Assembly (NCBI RefSeq): GCF_001559865.1 | Contig: NZ_LOHE01000069.1 | Location: 40,006-104,005 of the forward strand | DNA from: Abyssisolibacter fermentans | GTDB taxonomy: Bacteria > Bacillota > Clostridia > Tissierellales > MCWD3 | Length of the DNA: 64,000 nt | Direction: 5' to 3' | Part shown: positions 34,338 through 43,336 of the stretch, piece by piece | Layout: every line of letters starts with the position of its first letter | Position numbering within the stretch: position 1 is the first letter of the stretch | Made by a program: the position numbers and the translations under genes | Notes under the pieces: model-generated | What the model saw: the letters and a program-made list of their open reading frames with translations, nothing else | Told to the model about the DNA's origin: nothing | Databases searched by the model: none

Positions 34338-35591
34338 GTGAAAAAAATTAGTTTTCTAACTATTATTTGTTTAATTATGATTAATTTATGTGCGTGCAGT
34401 ACAAATACTATTAGTAAGATTGATAGCTCAAGTAAATTAATGAAAGTACAAACAAAAGATAATGAATTTAATAAAGAAGTAGCAACTAGTATTAATGAAT
34501 TAGGAGAAACATTAATCAAATCTTGTTCTGATGGAAAAGAAAATAGTATAACTTCTCCATTAAGTTTAGCAGTAGCTTTATCTGTTTTAACAAATGGGGC
34601 TCAAGAAAATACCAAACAAGAATTAATGGACATAATCAACAAATCACATTTAGATGAAAAAACACTAAATGAACAATATTGCTTACTGTTAAATTTATTA
34701 AACGAAACAGGATATGACGAAGGCGGGAAAAAAACAACCTTAGTACAATCTGCTAATTCAATATGGGTAGATGAAAGATACAAATTAAGAGATGAATTTG
34801 TCAAAATAGCTCAAGAATATTATGACAGTGGAGTTTATAGTGTAGATTTTAACGATAGTGATAGTAAAGATGATATGAATAAGTGGATTAGTGATAAAAC
34901 AAATGGCATGATAAAAGATTATATAAAAAAGCTTGATGTATTAGATAGACTGTTTATTTTTAATACAGTATATTTTAATGGGAAATGGGTGGATCAATTT
35001 AATAAAAAGAATACAGAAACAGAAAAATTCCATTTGAAAGATGGCAGCGAAATAGATGTAGATATGATGAATGCACAAAGACAAATGTCATGTTATGAGG
35101 ATGAAGAAATAACTTATGGAAGCTTAAGTTATTATGGATGTAGTATGAATATAGTTATTCCAAAAGGTAATATAGATGATTACATAAAAGAATTTAGTTA
35201 CCAAGAACTAAATGATAAACTCAAAAACAAGGAATATATTAAATGTAATATTAAATTACCTAAATTCAAGTATGAAGCTGAATATAATTTAAATGATGCA
35301 TTAAGACAACTAGGTGTGGAAGATATTTTTATTGCGTACAGGGCTAATCTTAATGGAATATTTAAAGAAAACCCAGAACCATTGTGGGTAGATAAAATTA
35401 AGCAAAAATGTGTGATATCAGTTGATGAGGAAGGTACAGAAGCAGCGGCTTTAACATCTGTTGGTTTATGTGGTAGTGCACCTCCTCCAGAGAAGATAAT
35501 AAATTTATATGCAAATAGACCGTTTTTATATTTTATCAAACATGGTAGAACAGGCGTAATAATGTTTGAAGGAGTTATATATAAACCATAG
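34338..35591 (+). CDS. Lipoprotein serpin
   Basis: This 417-residue serpin begins with a signal peptide and lipobox (ICLIMINLCAC, acylated Cys20), so it is probably tethered outside the membrane. Serpin hallmarks are SPLSLAVALSVLTNGAQENT, LFIFNTVYFNGKW and the C-terminal RPFLYFIKHGRTGVIMFEG. The hinge DEEGTEAAALTSVGL is intact, which predicts an inhibitory serpin. By alignment with alpha-1-antitrypsin the scissile bond falls near GLCGS/APPP, a short reactive loop with a Cys and a Pro run; target protease unknown. It starts with GTG behind AGGAGGGG and is monocistronic. Confidence 0.92.
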   Translation: MKKISFLTIICLIMINLCACSTNTISKIDSSSKLMKVQTKDNEFNKEVATSINELGETLIKSCSDGKENSITSPLSLAVALSVLTNGAQENTKQELMDIINKSHLDEKTLNEQYCLLLNLLNETGYDEGGKKTTLVQSANSIWVDERYKLRDEFVKIAQEYYDSGVYSVDFNDSDSKDDMNKWISDKTNGMIKDYIKKLDVLDRLFIFNTVYFNGKWVDQFNKKNTETEKFHLKDGSEIDVDMMNAQRQMSCYEDEEITYGSLSYYGCSMNIVIPKGNIDDYIKEFSYQELNDKLKNKEYIKCNIKLPKFKYEAEYNLNDALRQLGVEDIFIAYRANLNGIFKENPEPLWVDKIKQKCVISVDEEGTEAAALTSVGLCGSAPPPEKIINLYANRPFLYFIKHGRTGVIMFEGVIYKP

Positions 35592-35601
35592 AAAACTTGA
35601 A

Positions 35602-35630
35602 CCCTGATTATTCATTAACTACAGTCTAGG
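35602..35630 (+). repeat. Dispersed intergenic repeat R1, copy d (partial)
   Basis: CCCTGATTATTCATTAAC just after the serpin stop matches the 5' half of R1 and then diverges. Confidence 0.55.
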
Positions 35631-35657
35631 GCGAATATATAACTATTATTTTTTAGA

Positions 35658-35730
35658 GTGTTTCAAAATGGATATTAGATATTTCTACAATATAGAATAA
35701 TTTCATTTTGAGACATTTCATTTTTTTTTG
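35658..35730 (+). terminator. Terminator after the serpin gene
   Basis: GTGTTTCAAAATG (35658-35670) pairs with CATTTTGAGACAT (35704-35716), followed by a T-run. It has the same CAAAAT/ATTTTGAG arms as other terminators in the window. Confidence 0.75.
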
Positions 35731-35747
35731 TATAAATTAATATTGAA

Positions 35748-35790
35748 CCCTGCTATTCACATAAAATCATAGATTTTAGTTCACTGCTCA
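35748..35790. repeat. R1 start joined to inverted R2 element
   Basis: CCCTGCTATTCACATAA is followed by an inverted copy of R2. The 23 bases around 35759-35781 are the exact reverse complement of 39424-39446, centred on the small palindrome AAAATCATAGATTTT. Confidence 0.6.
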
Positions 35791-35873
35791 TAATTTTCTA
35801 TGTTTACTATTGAAAATATATGCTAGAAGTTTTAAAATGAATTGAATGACAAATATGATAGGGGTATATAGAC

Positions 35874-36764
35874 ATGAATAGTAATAATAATATAAAGGGA
35901 ATACTTTTAGCTATGTGTTCAGCTGTAGGCTTTGGTATTATGCCGATAATAGCTTCTTATGCATATAAATATGGAGCTAATCCAATAACTTTAGTATTAA
36001 TTAGATTTTTTGTAGCATCAATATTGCTCTTTTTTTATGTATTGTTAACTAAAAAGAGCTTAAAGCTTGATATAAAGCTTATTCCTAAAATAATAATCAC
36101 TAGTATAATCGGTTATGCAACTACCGCATTGATATTATTTAAATCTTATCAATACATTGATGTGGGTTTAGCAACCGTATTGCATTTTAATTATCCGTGT
36201 GTAGTTACATTATTATGTTTTATAGTGTTTAAAGAAAAATTAAATAAATATAAAATTGGTGCATTATTAATGTCACTTATAGGAATATGGGTTTTGATAG
36301 GCTTTAGTCATATTGAACTAAATGCAAAAGGTATTACATTTGCAATTTTGTCAGGAATGAGTTATTCGGTATATATTTTAATAATTGATCATAGCAGCTT
36401 GAGAAAGCTTGATAGTATAATATTAACTTTGTATTTAACAGTATTTTGTTTTTTGGCATTATTTACTTTTGGAACTATTACGAATACTATAAAGCTTAAT
36501 ATTTCTTGGAAAGCATATAGTTTATTCATAGTACTCGGATGCATTTCTATTTTTACACTATTAATGTTCATAGATGCAGTAAAAATAATTGGCTCAGTTA
36601 AATCATCAATACTAAGTACATTAGAACCAATTACAGGTATAATTTTAAGTGCTGTGTTTTTAGGTGAACATATTGGAATAAATACTGTAATTGGTACAGT
36701 GTGTATTTTGCTAGCTGTCTATGGAACTGTATTTGATTCACTCAAAAATAATAAAAAATTATAA
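35874..36764 (+). CDS. EamA/DMT-family transporter
   Basis: This 296-residue protein has ten predicted helices in two repeats, with EamA features such as SAVGFGIMPIIASYAYKYG at the start, LHFNYPCVVTLLCFIVFKEKL in the first half and STLEPITGIILSAVFLGE in the second. The family exports metabolites and amino acids; substrate unknown. It lies immediately upstream of the ArsR operon promoter and may be separately expressed. Confidence 0.9.
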   Translation: MNSNNNIKGILLAMCSAVGFGIMPIIASYAYKYGANPITLVLIRFFVASILLFFYVLLTKKSLKLDIKLIPKIIITSIIGYATTALILFKSYQYIDVGLATVLHFNYPCVVTLLCFIVFKEKLNKYKIGALLMSLIGIWVLIGFSHIELNAKGITFAILSGMSYSVYILIIDHSSLRKLDSIILTLYLTVFCFLALFTFGTITNTIKLNISWKAYSLFIVLGCISIFTLLMFIDAVKIIGSVKSSILSTLEPITGIILSAVFLGEHIGINTVIGTVCILLAVYGTVFDSLKNNKKL

Positions 36765-36773
36765 TGTTTAATA

Positions 36774-36802
36774 TTGACATACAGATAAAAATATGCTAAT
36801 AT
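36774..36802 (+). promoter_or_regulatory. Promoter of the ArsR-GNAT-methyltransferase operon
   Basis: TTGACA (36774-36779) and TAATAT (36797-36802) are 17 bp apart, a near-consensus sigma-A promoter. Confidence 0.85.
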
Positions 36803-36822
36803 TTGCGTAGATGCACAAATAT
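36799..36822. promoter_or_regulatory. ArsR-type operator overlapping the -10 box
   Basis: ATATTTG (36799-36805) and CAAATAT (36816-36822) form a 7-bp inverted repeat with a 10-bp spacer that covers the -10 element, a typical autorepression site for a metal- or signal-sensing ArsR protein. Confidence 0.7.
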
Positions 36823-36838
36823 GCAAAAGGAGGAATTT

Positions 36839-37750
36839 ATGAAATTAAAGCAGGGTTATTATGGATTATTAGATTTGTTATTAAGTTTAAGAGAGATATA
36901 CATGGGAGAGAGGTTTAAACCTTTTTGTAAGCAGTTAACAAATTTACATAATAAATTAAATGAACAAGAGTATGAACAGATATTTAAGCTTGGTGATGAG
37001 ACAAATGGGTATCTAGATGCTATAGCAAATAGTATAAATATTGTATTAAATATAGGATCTTCTGTGGAAGAAATTTTTCTAAAACTTAGAGAAAAACCGT
37101 CTTTATTGTTAAATGACGATTCAATGAAACAGGAAGTCAATTTTATATTGAATTTGTGGCAGAATTATTTTAATATTGAAATTTCAAAAAACAACAAGCA
37201 ATTAACAGACAAGGTTTTTGAAATTGATGAGAATATATCTAAACAAGGTATTTTAAATTATCTTACCAGTATTACTGATAGATTTGAAATAAGAGATAAT
37301 ATTATAGATTTTCATATAAAACCAGATTTTGAAGTTGAGATAGCAGCTATAGAGAATATAATAATCATGCCTTCATTGTATGCATGTAGAAATTTTACCT
37401 TTTGGTACAATGATAATAATTTTATATTTTATATAGGACTTGAGAGTAAGGAAATAACGCCTATAGAACCCTCTGATATGCTTTTGTTAAAAACTTCTGC
37501 TTTCAATGACAAGACTAGGTTAAAAATACTAAAATTATTGATTAATAAAAGTATGAGTGCAAATGAAATCGCAAAGATTTTAGATGTTAATGCTTCAACG
37601 ATATCTAGACATTTGAAAATATTTAAGGATACAAATTTTGTAGATATACAAGCAAAGGAGGGGAATTCAATTTATTATTACCTTAATGAAATCAAGATAA
37701 AGAAAGCTTTAGATGATATTTATAATTTTATTAAAGGGGAGGAATTGTAA
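36839..37750 (+). CDS. ArsR-type winged-helix regulator with large N-terminal domain
   Basis: The last 85 residues are an ArsR winged helix (FNDKTRLKILKLLINKSMSANEIAKILDVNASTISRHLKIF). The first 215 residues are a mostly helical domain of unknown ligand, making the protein much longer than classical ArsR (about 100). AAAAGGAGG fits the ATG at 36839. It heads a tight operon (0 and 1 bp gaps) with an acetyltransferase and a methyltransferase, and its operator overlaps its own promoter. Confidence 0.87.
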   Translation: MKLKQGYYGLLDLLLSLREIYMGERFKPFCKQLTNLHNKLNEQEYEQIFKLGDETNGYLDAIANSINIVLNIGSSVEEIFLKLREKPSLLLNDDSMKQEVNFILNLWQNYFNIEISKNNKQLTDKVFEIDENISKQGILNYLTSITDRFEIRDNIIDFHIKPDFEVEIAAIENIIIMPSLYACRNFTFWYNDNNFIFYIGLESKEITPIEPSDMLLLKTSAFNDKTRLKILKLLINKSMSANEIAKILDVNASTISRHLKIFKDTNFVDIQAKEGNSIYYYLNEIKIKKALDDIYNFIKGEEL

Positions 37751-38491
37751 ATGGTTAAATTCATAGAGGAATTATCCATGAATGCATTACCAGCACTTAA
37801 TACAATTTTCTATGATGGATGGATTATAAGAATATCAAAAGATTATAGCAGTAAAAGGGCAAGTTCAGTATATGCAATGTATCCTTCTATTGAAGATATT
37901 AAAACTAAAATTACTAGATGTGAAAATATTTATACTAAACAAGATAAAAAGGTAGTTTTCAAGATATCTGAAGATGATGTTAGTTTGGAATTAGATAGAA
38001 TTTTAGAAGAAAAAGGATATAATAAAGAAGCTGTAACGTGTGTCATGGACATGGATTTGGATGATAATTACGCTTATGATGAAAATATTAAAATAGAAAA
38101 AACTATGTATAATGGATGGCTGGATAATTTTATTCAATTAAGCAAAAAAAGCAAGACTGAGTATAGTGCTATAAAGAAATTATATGAGAACTTAGTATTA
38201 CCTGTTATTTGTGTTTCAATATTCAAAGATGCAAGGTGCATAGCTACAGGCTTGGGGATTATTGAAAGAGGATATGTTGGTATATTCAACGTATATGTAA
38301 GTGAAGATAATAGAAGAAAAGGTTTAGCAACAGAAATTATGATGGCTATACTAAACCAAGCAAAGAAAAACGGTGTTGAAAAATCATATCTACAGGTTGT
38401 AAGAGATAATGTACCTGCAAAGAAATTATATGAGCAATTAGGATATAATCATATTTATAATTATTGGTATAGAATTAGGGAGGAGTTATAA
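37751..38491 (+). CDS. GNAT-family N-acetyltransferase
   Basis: The C-terminal half of this 246-residue protein is a GNAT domain: YVGIFNVYVSEDNRRKGLAT carries the R-x-x-G-x-A acetyl-CoA site and RDNVPAKKLYEQLGY is the closing motif. The N-terminal half (MNALPALNTIFYDGWIIRIS) resembles the paired domain seen in two-domain GNAT proteins. It starts directly after the ArsR gene stop and is probably coupled to it. Acceptor unknown; a role in detoxification with the methyltransferase is only a guess. Confidence 0.87.
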   Translation: MVKFIEELSMNALPALNTIFYDGWIIRISKDYSSKRASSVYAMYPSIEDIKTKITRCENIYTKQDKKVVFKISEDDVSLELDRILEEKGYNKEAVTCVMDMDLDDNYAYDENIKIEKTMYNGWLDNFIQLSKKSKTEYSAIKKLYENLVLPVICVSIFKDARCIATGLGIIERGYVGIFNVYVSEDNRRKGLATEIMMAILNQAKKNGVEKSYLQVVRDNVPAKKLYEQLGYNHIYNYWYRIREEL

Positions 38492-38492
38492 T

Positions 38493-39233
38493 ATGATTAC
38501 TTATAATTATGATGATATATCAAAAGTGTATGATGATGTTAGATATGGTGAGGTTGAATTAATTAACAAAATGATTCAAGATAGTGATATAGATACTGAC
38601 AGCTATATATTAGAGATAGGTTGTGGCACTGGTAATTATTTAAAGATATTTGAACAAAGCTTTAACAATATCTATGGGATAGATCAATCCCGAGGTATGT
38701 TATCAAAAGCTAAGAAAAAATGTAATCATGCAATATTTACTTTAGGAGACGCAACAATATTAGAAGCTTATAATGATTGTACCTTTGACTTAATTTATAT
38801 GGTTGATGTAATACATCATATAAAAGAAGTTGATAAATTTTTCAAAAGTATAAATAGAGTACTGAAAAAAGGTGGCTTTTTATATATTTTTACAGACAGT
38901 CATGATCATATAAAAAACAGACTTACTACAAAATATTTTCCACAGACATTAGAATATGAACTGGGAAGGTACCAGAGTTTAAATGAATTAACCTGCAAAT
39001 TAAAACAAAATAATTTTACAGATATAGAAACAAACGAGGTTATGATTGGCTATGATCATAAGTATGGCTTTAAATTGATAGAGCTAGCTAAAAAAAGAGG
39101 ATATTCTATGTTTGGATTTTTAACTGATGAAGATATTGAAAGTGGAGTTAATAGAATAAAGGATGAGTTGGAAAACGGAGTAGAAATTGTGTATAAAATG
39201 AAAGCACCATATATAAAAGCATGTAAAGCATAA
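38493..39233 (+). CDS. SAM-dependent methyltransferase
   Basis: This 246-residue class I methyltransferase shows motif I ILEIGCGTGNYLK, motif II YGIDQSRGML, the TLGDATILE acidic segment and a post-II FDLIYMVDVIHHI stretch. The C-terminal part probably recognises the substrate. It is the third gene of the ArsR operon with a 1 bp gap. Small-molecule methylation is most likely; the exact acceptor is not visible. Confidence 0.88.
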   Translation: MITYNYDDISKVYDDVRYGEVELINKMIQDSDIDTDSYILEIGCGTGNYLKIFEQSFNNIYGIDQSRGMLSKAKKKCNHAIFTLGDATILEAYNDCTFDLIYMVDVIHHIKEVDKFFKSINRVLKKGGFLYIFTDSHDHIKNRLTTKYFPQTLEYELGRYQSLNELTCKLKQNNFTDIETNEVMIGYDHKYGFKLIELAKKRGYSMFGFLTDEDIESGVNRIKDELENGVEIVYKMKAPYIKACKA

Positions 39234-39294
39234 CCTGCTTGTATCAATTAAATATAATATCTCATATTATGATAATATATCCCAGAATGTTAAT

Positions 39295-39475
39295 CCCTGA
39301 TTATTCATATAACGCCCCATAATATGCTGTATAGTTTTGAATTAGAAGGTGTGTAGTGAATTCGAAGGCATACCTAGTTGGTACGTCGAGAATTTAATAT
39401 ATGCCTTATAAACATAAGCAGAGAACTAAAATCTATGATTTTATGTGAATCGCTTACTCATTCGAAGAATGAGCA
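39295..39475. repeat. Composite intergenic repeat (R1 followed by R2)
   Basis: R1 (CCCTGATTATTCATATAAC to GAATTAGAAGG, 39295-39348) is followed by a GGCATA...TATGCC hairpin region (39366-39404), then R2 (GAACTAAAATCTATGATT, 39424 on) and a CTCATTC/GAATGAG hairpin. It fills most of the 39234-39602 gap and appears to be a small non-autonomous element. Confidence 0.6.
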
Positions 39476-39602
39476 TCATTTAAAAAAAGTATTAAATTTT
39501 CTATGACTAATCTGGGTTGATATAACTTAAAAAAATAGGATGCAGAATAGTATCTTAAGTTGTGTGGATAATCTGGGACTTGATGATATGAGGAGGAAAA
39601 TT

Positions 39603-40349
39603 ATGTATTACTATCCTTTTTACTATTACAGTCAAAATGGTTTAGATAGTAATTATATTATTTTGGACTTTAAACGAGGAGACGTAAACGGAGATGGTTT
39701 TTTAGATAGTATATTTCTTATAGGAAAAAAAATTGACTCTAGCAGTCCATTTGTTACTGAAATAAAGCTTGTAATATTTAATTGCAGAACATATAAATAT
39801 ACAATTATTTCACCAGAAAATGACGCTGGTTATAATCCAACATTGTTTTTAGGTGATTTTACAGGAAACAAAATACTAGATATTATGATATCTATAGATT
39901 CTGGTGGTAGTGGGGGTTATGCATTCTATTATGTTTATACCTATCGTGGCAGAAAATATATAACTATTTTTGATTCGGATAAGTTTTACAAACAGTACAC
40001 TTACGAAGTTGATTATCTAGACTATTATGCAGTTAAAGTTACTAGTAAAAAAGTTAAAAAAGTATTTATTATAGACATAAGAAATAGGGATAAAGACTAC
40101 CTTTCAAAATTATATGATCAAAATGGAAAACTTAAACAGCCAATAAAAGGGGCAGTAATGCCTTTAGGAGGGCTTTATCCTATTGATTTTAGAAGAAACG
40201 GAGTGTATAATCTATATGCAATGCAGAGAATTATAGGGCTATATAATGCAGATGGTTTAGGACTAGTAGAAACCTCTCTTGAGTGGAAAGATAGAGAATT
40301 TGTTAGTTTTATGCAGAATGTAGCTGTTTTTGGTGCAGATATAAAGTGA
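39603..40349 (+). CDS. FG-GAP/VCBS-like repeat protein, unknown function
   Basis: This protein of about 248 residues has two calcium-loop-like segments, GDVNGDGFLDSIFL and GDFTGNKILDIMIS, spaced as in FG-GAP/VCBS repeats that build beta-propellers. Similar intracellular proteins occur in many Clostridia without known function. No signal peptide is seen. AGGAGGAAAATT fits the ATG at 39603; the frame is open 63 bases further up. It is monocistronic, followed by a long hairpin terminator. Confidence 0.7.
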   Translation: MYYYPFYYYSQNGLDSNYIILDFKRGDVNGDGFLDSIFLIGKKIDSSSPFVTEIKLVIFNCRTYKYTIISPENDAGYNPTLFLGDFTGNKILDIMISIDSGGSGGYAFYYVYTYRGRKYITIFDSDKFYKQYTYEVDYLDYYAVKVTSKKVKKVFIIDIRNRDKDYLSKLYDQNGKLKQPIKGAVMPLGGLYPIDFRRNGVYNLYAMQRIIGLYNADGLGLVETSLEWKDREFVSFMQNVAVFGADIK

Positions 40350-40350
40350 A

Positions 40351-40396
40351 GAAAACCTTCTAAAGTAGAAAGAGTTATATACTTTAGGAGGTTTTC
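40351..40396 (+). terminator. Terminator after the FG-GAP-like gene
   Basis: GAAAACCTTCTAAAGT pairs perfectly with ACTTTAGGAGGTTTTC (40381-40396). Confidence 0.85.
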
Positions 40397-40557
40397 TTAT
40401 GCGTCAAATAGTTAATAAAATTCAATTGAGCTATGTGAATATTTCTTTGTGAAATAAAAATATAAAAATATAAAATTATTTACTTAATCAAGATGTTTTA
40501 ATATAATAGAGCTGAGAATTTTGTAACATAAAAGTTAAATTTGTATAGTAAATTGAA

Positions 40558-40590
40558 CCCTGATTGTTCGTATAACTTTGAATAATCTGG
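40558..40590 (+). repeat. Dispersed intergenic repeat R1, copy e (partial)
   Basis: CCCTGATTGTTCGTATAAC plus TTTGAATAAT matches the 8589 copy closely. Confidence 0.6.
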
Positions 40591-40637
40591 GTTGGATATT
40601 TACAATGTTCTAGTATAAAAATTAAAGGAGTTACAAG

Positions 40638-41693
40638 ATGAAAAAATTTATTAAAAGAGGAATAGTTTTTATTTTTTTATTTTTACTGATATTTCAAATA
40701 GGATTTGCTAAAATATTCAAAACAGATTATATATATGATTATAGAGTGAATTATGATGTATTTAAGGATTATACAGACAGTATTGAAGCAGTTTTTGAAG
40801 TAATTGCTGATGATATTGAAGGTAATAAAATTGATAAATATATTGTTATATTAGGAGATTCTGTTGGTTATAGCAGTCCTGGGAGTCAGCACCAATCTAT
40901 TGGTTATTACATGAATAAGCTGGTAAATGAAGATAGCAGCTTTGACAAAGTTTATAATCTAGCTATACCCTCAATGCAAATGGGTGATATTTATGTAATG
41001 TTAAAATTAATGGATAAATACAGTATATCATCAGATAATCTTATTATTAATACTATATATCCGGATTTCATTAATTCTGTACCATATAGTACACCAGTTT
41101 TTTGGATGAAAGATTATCTATGTGAGCTAGATAGAGAAACATATGATAAAGTATATACAGAGTTTTATCCACAAAAAGAAAGTAATAGAGATTATTACGT
41201 TAATACTATTAAACATTACTTAAATACAAGGCTTTCAATATTGAGGTATAGAGACTACTTTAAAGGGAATTTAAATAATGCTTTTGCACATGATACGGAA
41301 AAAATAGTACAAGCATGGAACAAAAAAACATTTTTATTTGATCTCATGAAACAAGAGGATTACAAATACATATATACTGATTTACCTTTTACATTTAACA
41401 ATGATGTTCCTCAGATTTTTTTTATTGAAAAAATTCTACAAATGCAAAGAGGCAAAAATACATTATTCTTTTTGGCAGCAATGAATGATGAATTGTTAGG
41501 TGATAATGTTAAAAAGGATGGTTATATATCTAATATGGAAAAGATAGATAATTATTTCAATCAAAAAAAAGAAATTAAATATGTCAATTACAACGGAAAG
41601 ATTGATTATAAGTTATTTTCAGACCATATACACTTAATTCCTAAAGGATATGAAATGTTAGCAGAGGATTTATATGAAAGGATAAAAAATTAG
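40638..41693 (+). CDS. Exported SGNH-like O-acetyltransferase/esterase partner of MBOAT
   Basis: This 351-residue protein has one N-terminal hydrophobic anchor (IVFIFLFLLIFQIGF) and an extracellular SGNH-like domain: IVILGDSVGYSSPG carries the GDS nucleophile and DHIHLIPKGYEMLAEDLY the Asp-His dyad. Similar proteins (AlgX/AlgJ, PatB and DltD-like) work with MBOAT proteins to acetylate extracellular polysaccharide or wall polymers. An MBOAT gene follows after 8 bp, which supports this role. Confidence 0.83.
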   Translation: MKKFIKRGIVFIFLFLLIFQIGFAKIFKTDYIYDYRVNYDVFKDYTDSIEAVFEVIADDIEGNKIDKYIVILGDSVGYSSPGSQHQSIGYYMNKLVNEDSSFDKVYNLAIPSMQMGDIYVMLKLMDKYSISSDNLIINTIYPDFINSVPYSTPVFWMKDYLCELDRETYDKVYTEFYPQKESNRDYYVNTIKHYLNTRLSILRYRDYFKGNLNNAFAHDTEKIVQAWNKKTFLFDLMKQEDYKYIYTDLPFTFNNDVPQIFFIEKILQMQRGKNTLFFLAAMNDELLGDNVKKDGYISNMEKIDNYFNQKKEIKYVNYNGKIDYKLFSDHIHLIPKGYEMLAEDLYERIKN

Positions 41694-41701
41694 GAGGACA
41701 T

Positions 41702-43156
41702 ATGTTATTTAATTCATTAGAGTTTTTAATATTTTTCATAGTAGTTGTAACGCTATATTTTTTAATACCTCATAAATACAGATGGATACTGTTATTAACA
41801 GCTAGTTATTTGTTTTACATGTCATGGAAAGTTGAATATATTGTTTTAATATTATTTGCAACTATAATAAATTATTGGATGAGTATAAAATTATATGAGA
41901 CAAGTAATCTGAAGAAAAAGAAGATTTATTTATATATTAGTTTAATAAGCAGTTTAAGCGTTCTATTTATTTTTAAATATTTTAATTTTTTCATGCAGTC
42001 AATTACAGACTTAAATAAGATTTTAAATATAAATATAGAATCTACAACATTAAGCTTATTACTACCTGTTGGGATATCTTTTTATACATTTCAAACACTT
42101 AGTTATACTATAGATGTATACAGAGGTAAAATTAAACCTGAAAGACATTTTGGGATATTTGCATTGTTTGTTACATTTTTTCCGCAATTAGTTGCAGGAC
42201 CTATTGAAAGGTCAGAGAATTTGCTGCCGCAATTTTATGAAAAACACGATTTCGACTATGATAGAGTAATAAATGGATTTATACTTATGCTTATTGGTTT
42301 TACTAAAAAAGTTGTTGTTGCAGATAGAATAGCTGTTGTTGTAAATCAAGTATATAATAATCCAAATGATTATTATGGAATAACAATAATAATAGCAACA
42401 GTCTTGTTTGCAGTGCAGATTTATTATGATTTTTCAGGGTATTCAGATATAGCGATAGGTGTATCTCAAATTATGGGATTTAGTTTAATGGATAATTTTA
42501 AAAAACCTTATTTTGCAAAGAGTGTATCAGAGTTTTGGAAAAGATGGCATATATCATTATCTTCATGGCTTAAAGATTATGTATACATACCTTTAGGTGG
42601 CAATAGAGTAGTAAAATGGAGGCATTATTATAACTTAATAGTGACATTTTTCTTGAGTGGATTGTGGCATGGTGCCGCATGGACATTTGTTATATGGGGA
42701 CTTTTACATGGAGGATATTTAGTTGTTAGTATAATTACCAAAAATATTAGAGATAAGGTAATGGCTCCTATTAGAAAATTAAAGAAATTAAATAGTCTGA
42801 TTCAAATGGTGATAACATTTATTTTAGTAGATTTTGCATGGATATTTTTTAGAGCAAATTCTTTAGGTGATTCAGTTACTATAATAAAAAACATGACACA
42901 TTTAAGCTTAAATTTAGAACCTGTCTATAAGCTATTTTGGACAGTTCATTTTACTAAAGTTGATTTAGTAATATTCATATTATGTACTATTATTATTGAA
43001 GGAATAAAAATTCCAAGGAATAAAAGATACATTGATTTTAATAGATATAAAATACCTGTATATGTTAGATGGGGGTTGTATTTTGCTGCACTTTTTGTAA
43101 TAATTGTTTTAGGTGCTTATACTAAAGCAAATGAATTTATATATTTTCAATTTTAA
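41702..43156 (+). CDS. MBOAT-family membrane O-acyltransferase (AlgI/PatA-like)
   Basis: This 484-residue protein has about ten helices and MBOAT motifs: FFPQLVAGPIERSENLLPQF, YYDFSGYSDIAIGVSQIMGF, EFWKRWHISLSSWLKDYVYI and LSGLWHGAAWTFVIWG with the catalytic His. It should carry an acetyl group across the membrane to the SGNH partner encoded 8 bp upstream. Target glycan is unknown; no polysaccharide synthase is adjacent. Confidence 0.93.
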   Translation: MLFNSLEFLIFFIVVVTLYFLIPHKYRWILLLTASYLFYMSWKVEYIVLILFATIINYWMSIKLYETSNLKKKKIYLYISLISSLSVLFIFKYFNFFMQSITDLNKILNINIESTTLSLLLPVGISFYTFQTLSYTIDVYRGKIKPERHFGIFALFVTFFPQLVAGPIERSENLLPQFYEKHDFDYDRVINGFILMLIGFTKKVVVADRIAVVVNQVYNNPNDYYGITIIIATVLFAVQIYYDFSGYSDIAIGVSQIMGFSLMDNFKKPYFAKSVSEFWKRWHISLSSWLKDYVYIPLGGNRVVKWRHYYNLIVTFFLSGLWHGAAWTFVIWGLLHGGYLVVSIITKNIRDKVMAPIRKLKKLNSLIQMVITFILVDFAWIFFRANSLGDSVTIIKNMTHLSLNLEPVYKLFWTVHFTKVDLVIFILCTIIIEGIKIPRNKRYIDFNRYKIPVYVRWGLYFAALFVIIVLGAYTKANEFIYFQF

Positions 43157-43171
43157 TATTTTAGTGAATAC

Positions 43172-43198
43172 TTAAGCACTTAAGTTTTGAGTGCTTAA
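43172..43198 (+). terminator. Terminator of the SGNH-MBOAT pair
   Basis: TTAAGCACT (43172-43180) pairs with AGTGCTTAA (43190-43198) and is followed by an A/T-rich tail. Confidence 0.75.
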
Positions 43199-43336
43199 AA
43201 ATTTGACTAAAAATTAAATGAGTAAACCAATGTTTTAATAAATCATTATGATTTAGAGCAAAAATCGTATTAATAGTATACAGTCGTAAATAGAAAGGAT
43301 GGTGAAAACCGCTAATTTAATTAACGGGATACAGTT

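Noticed and set aside
43270..43336. Possible riboswitch before the COG0731-like radical SAM gene
   Set aside because: Only a tiny CCGC/CGGG stem is visible and no known riboswitch core could be matched.
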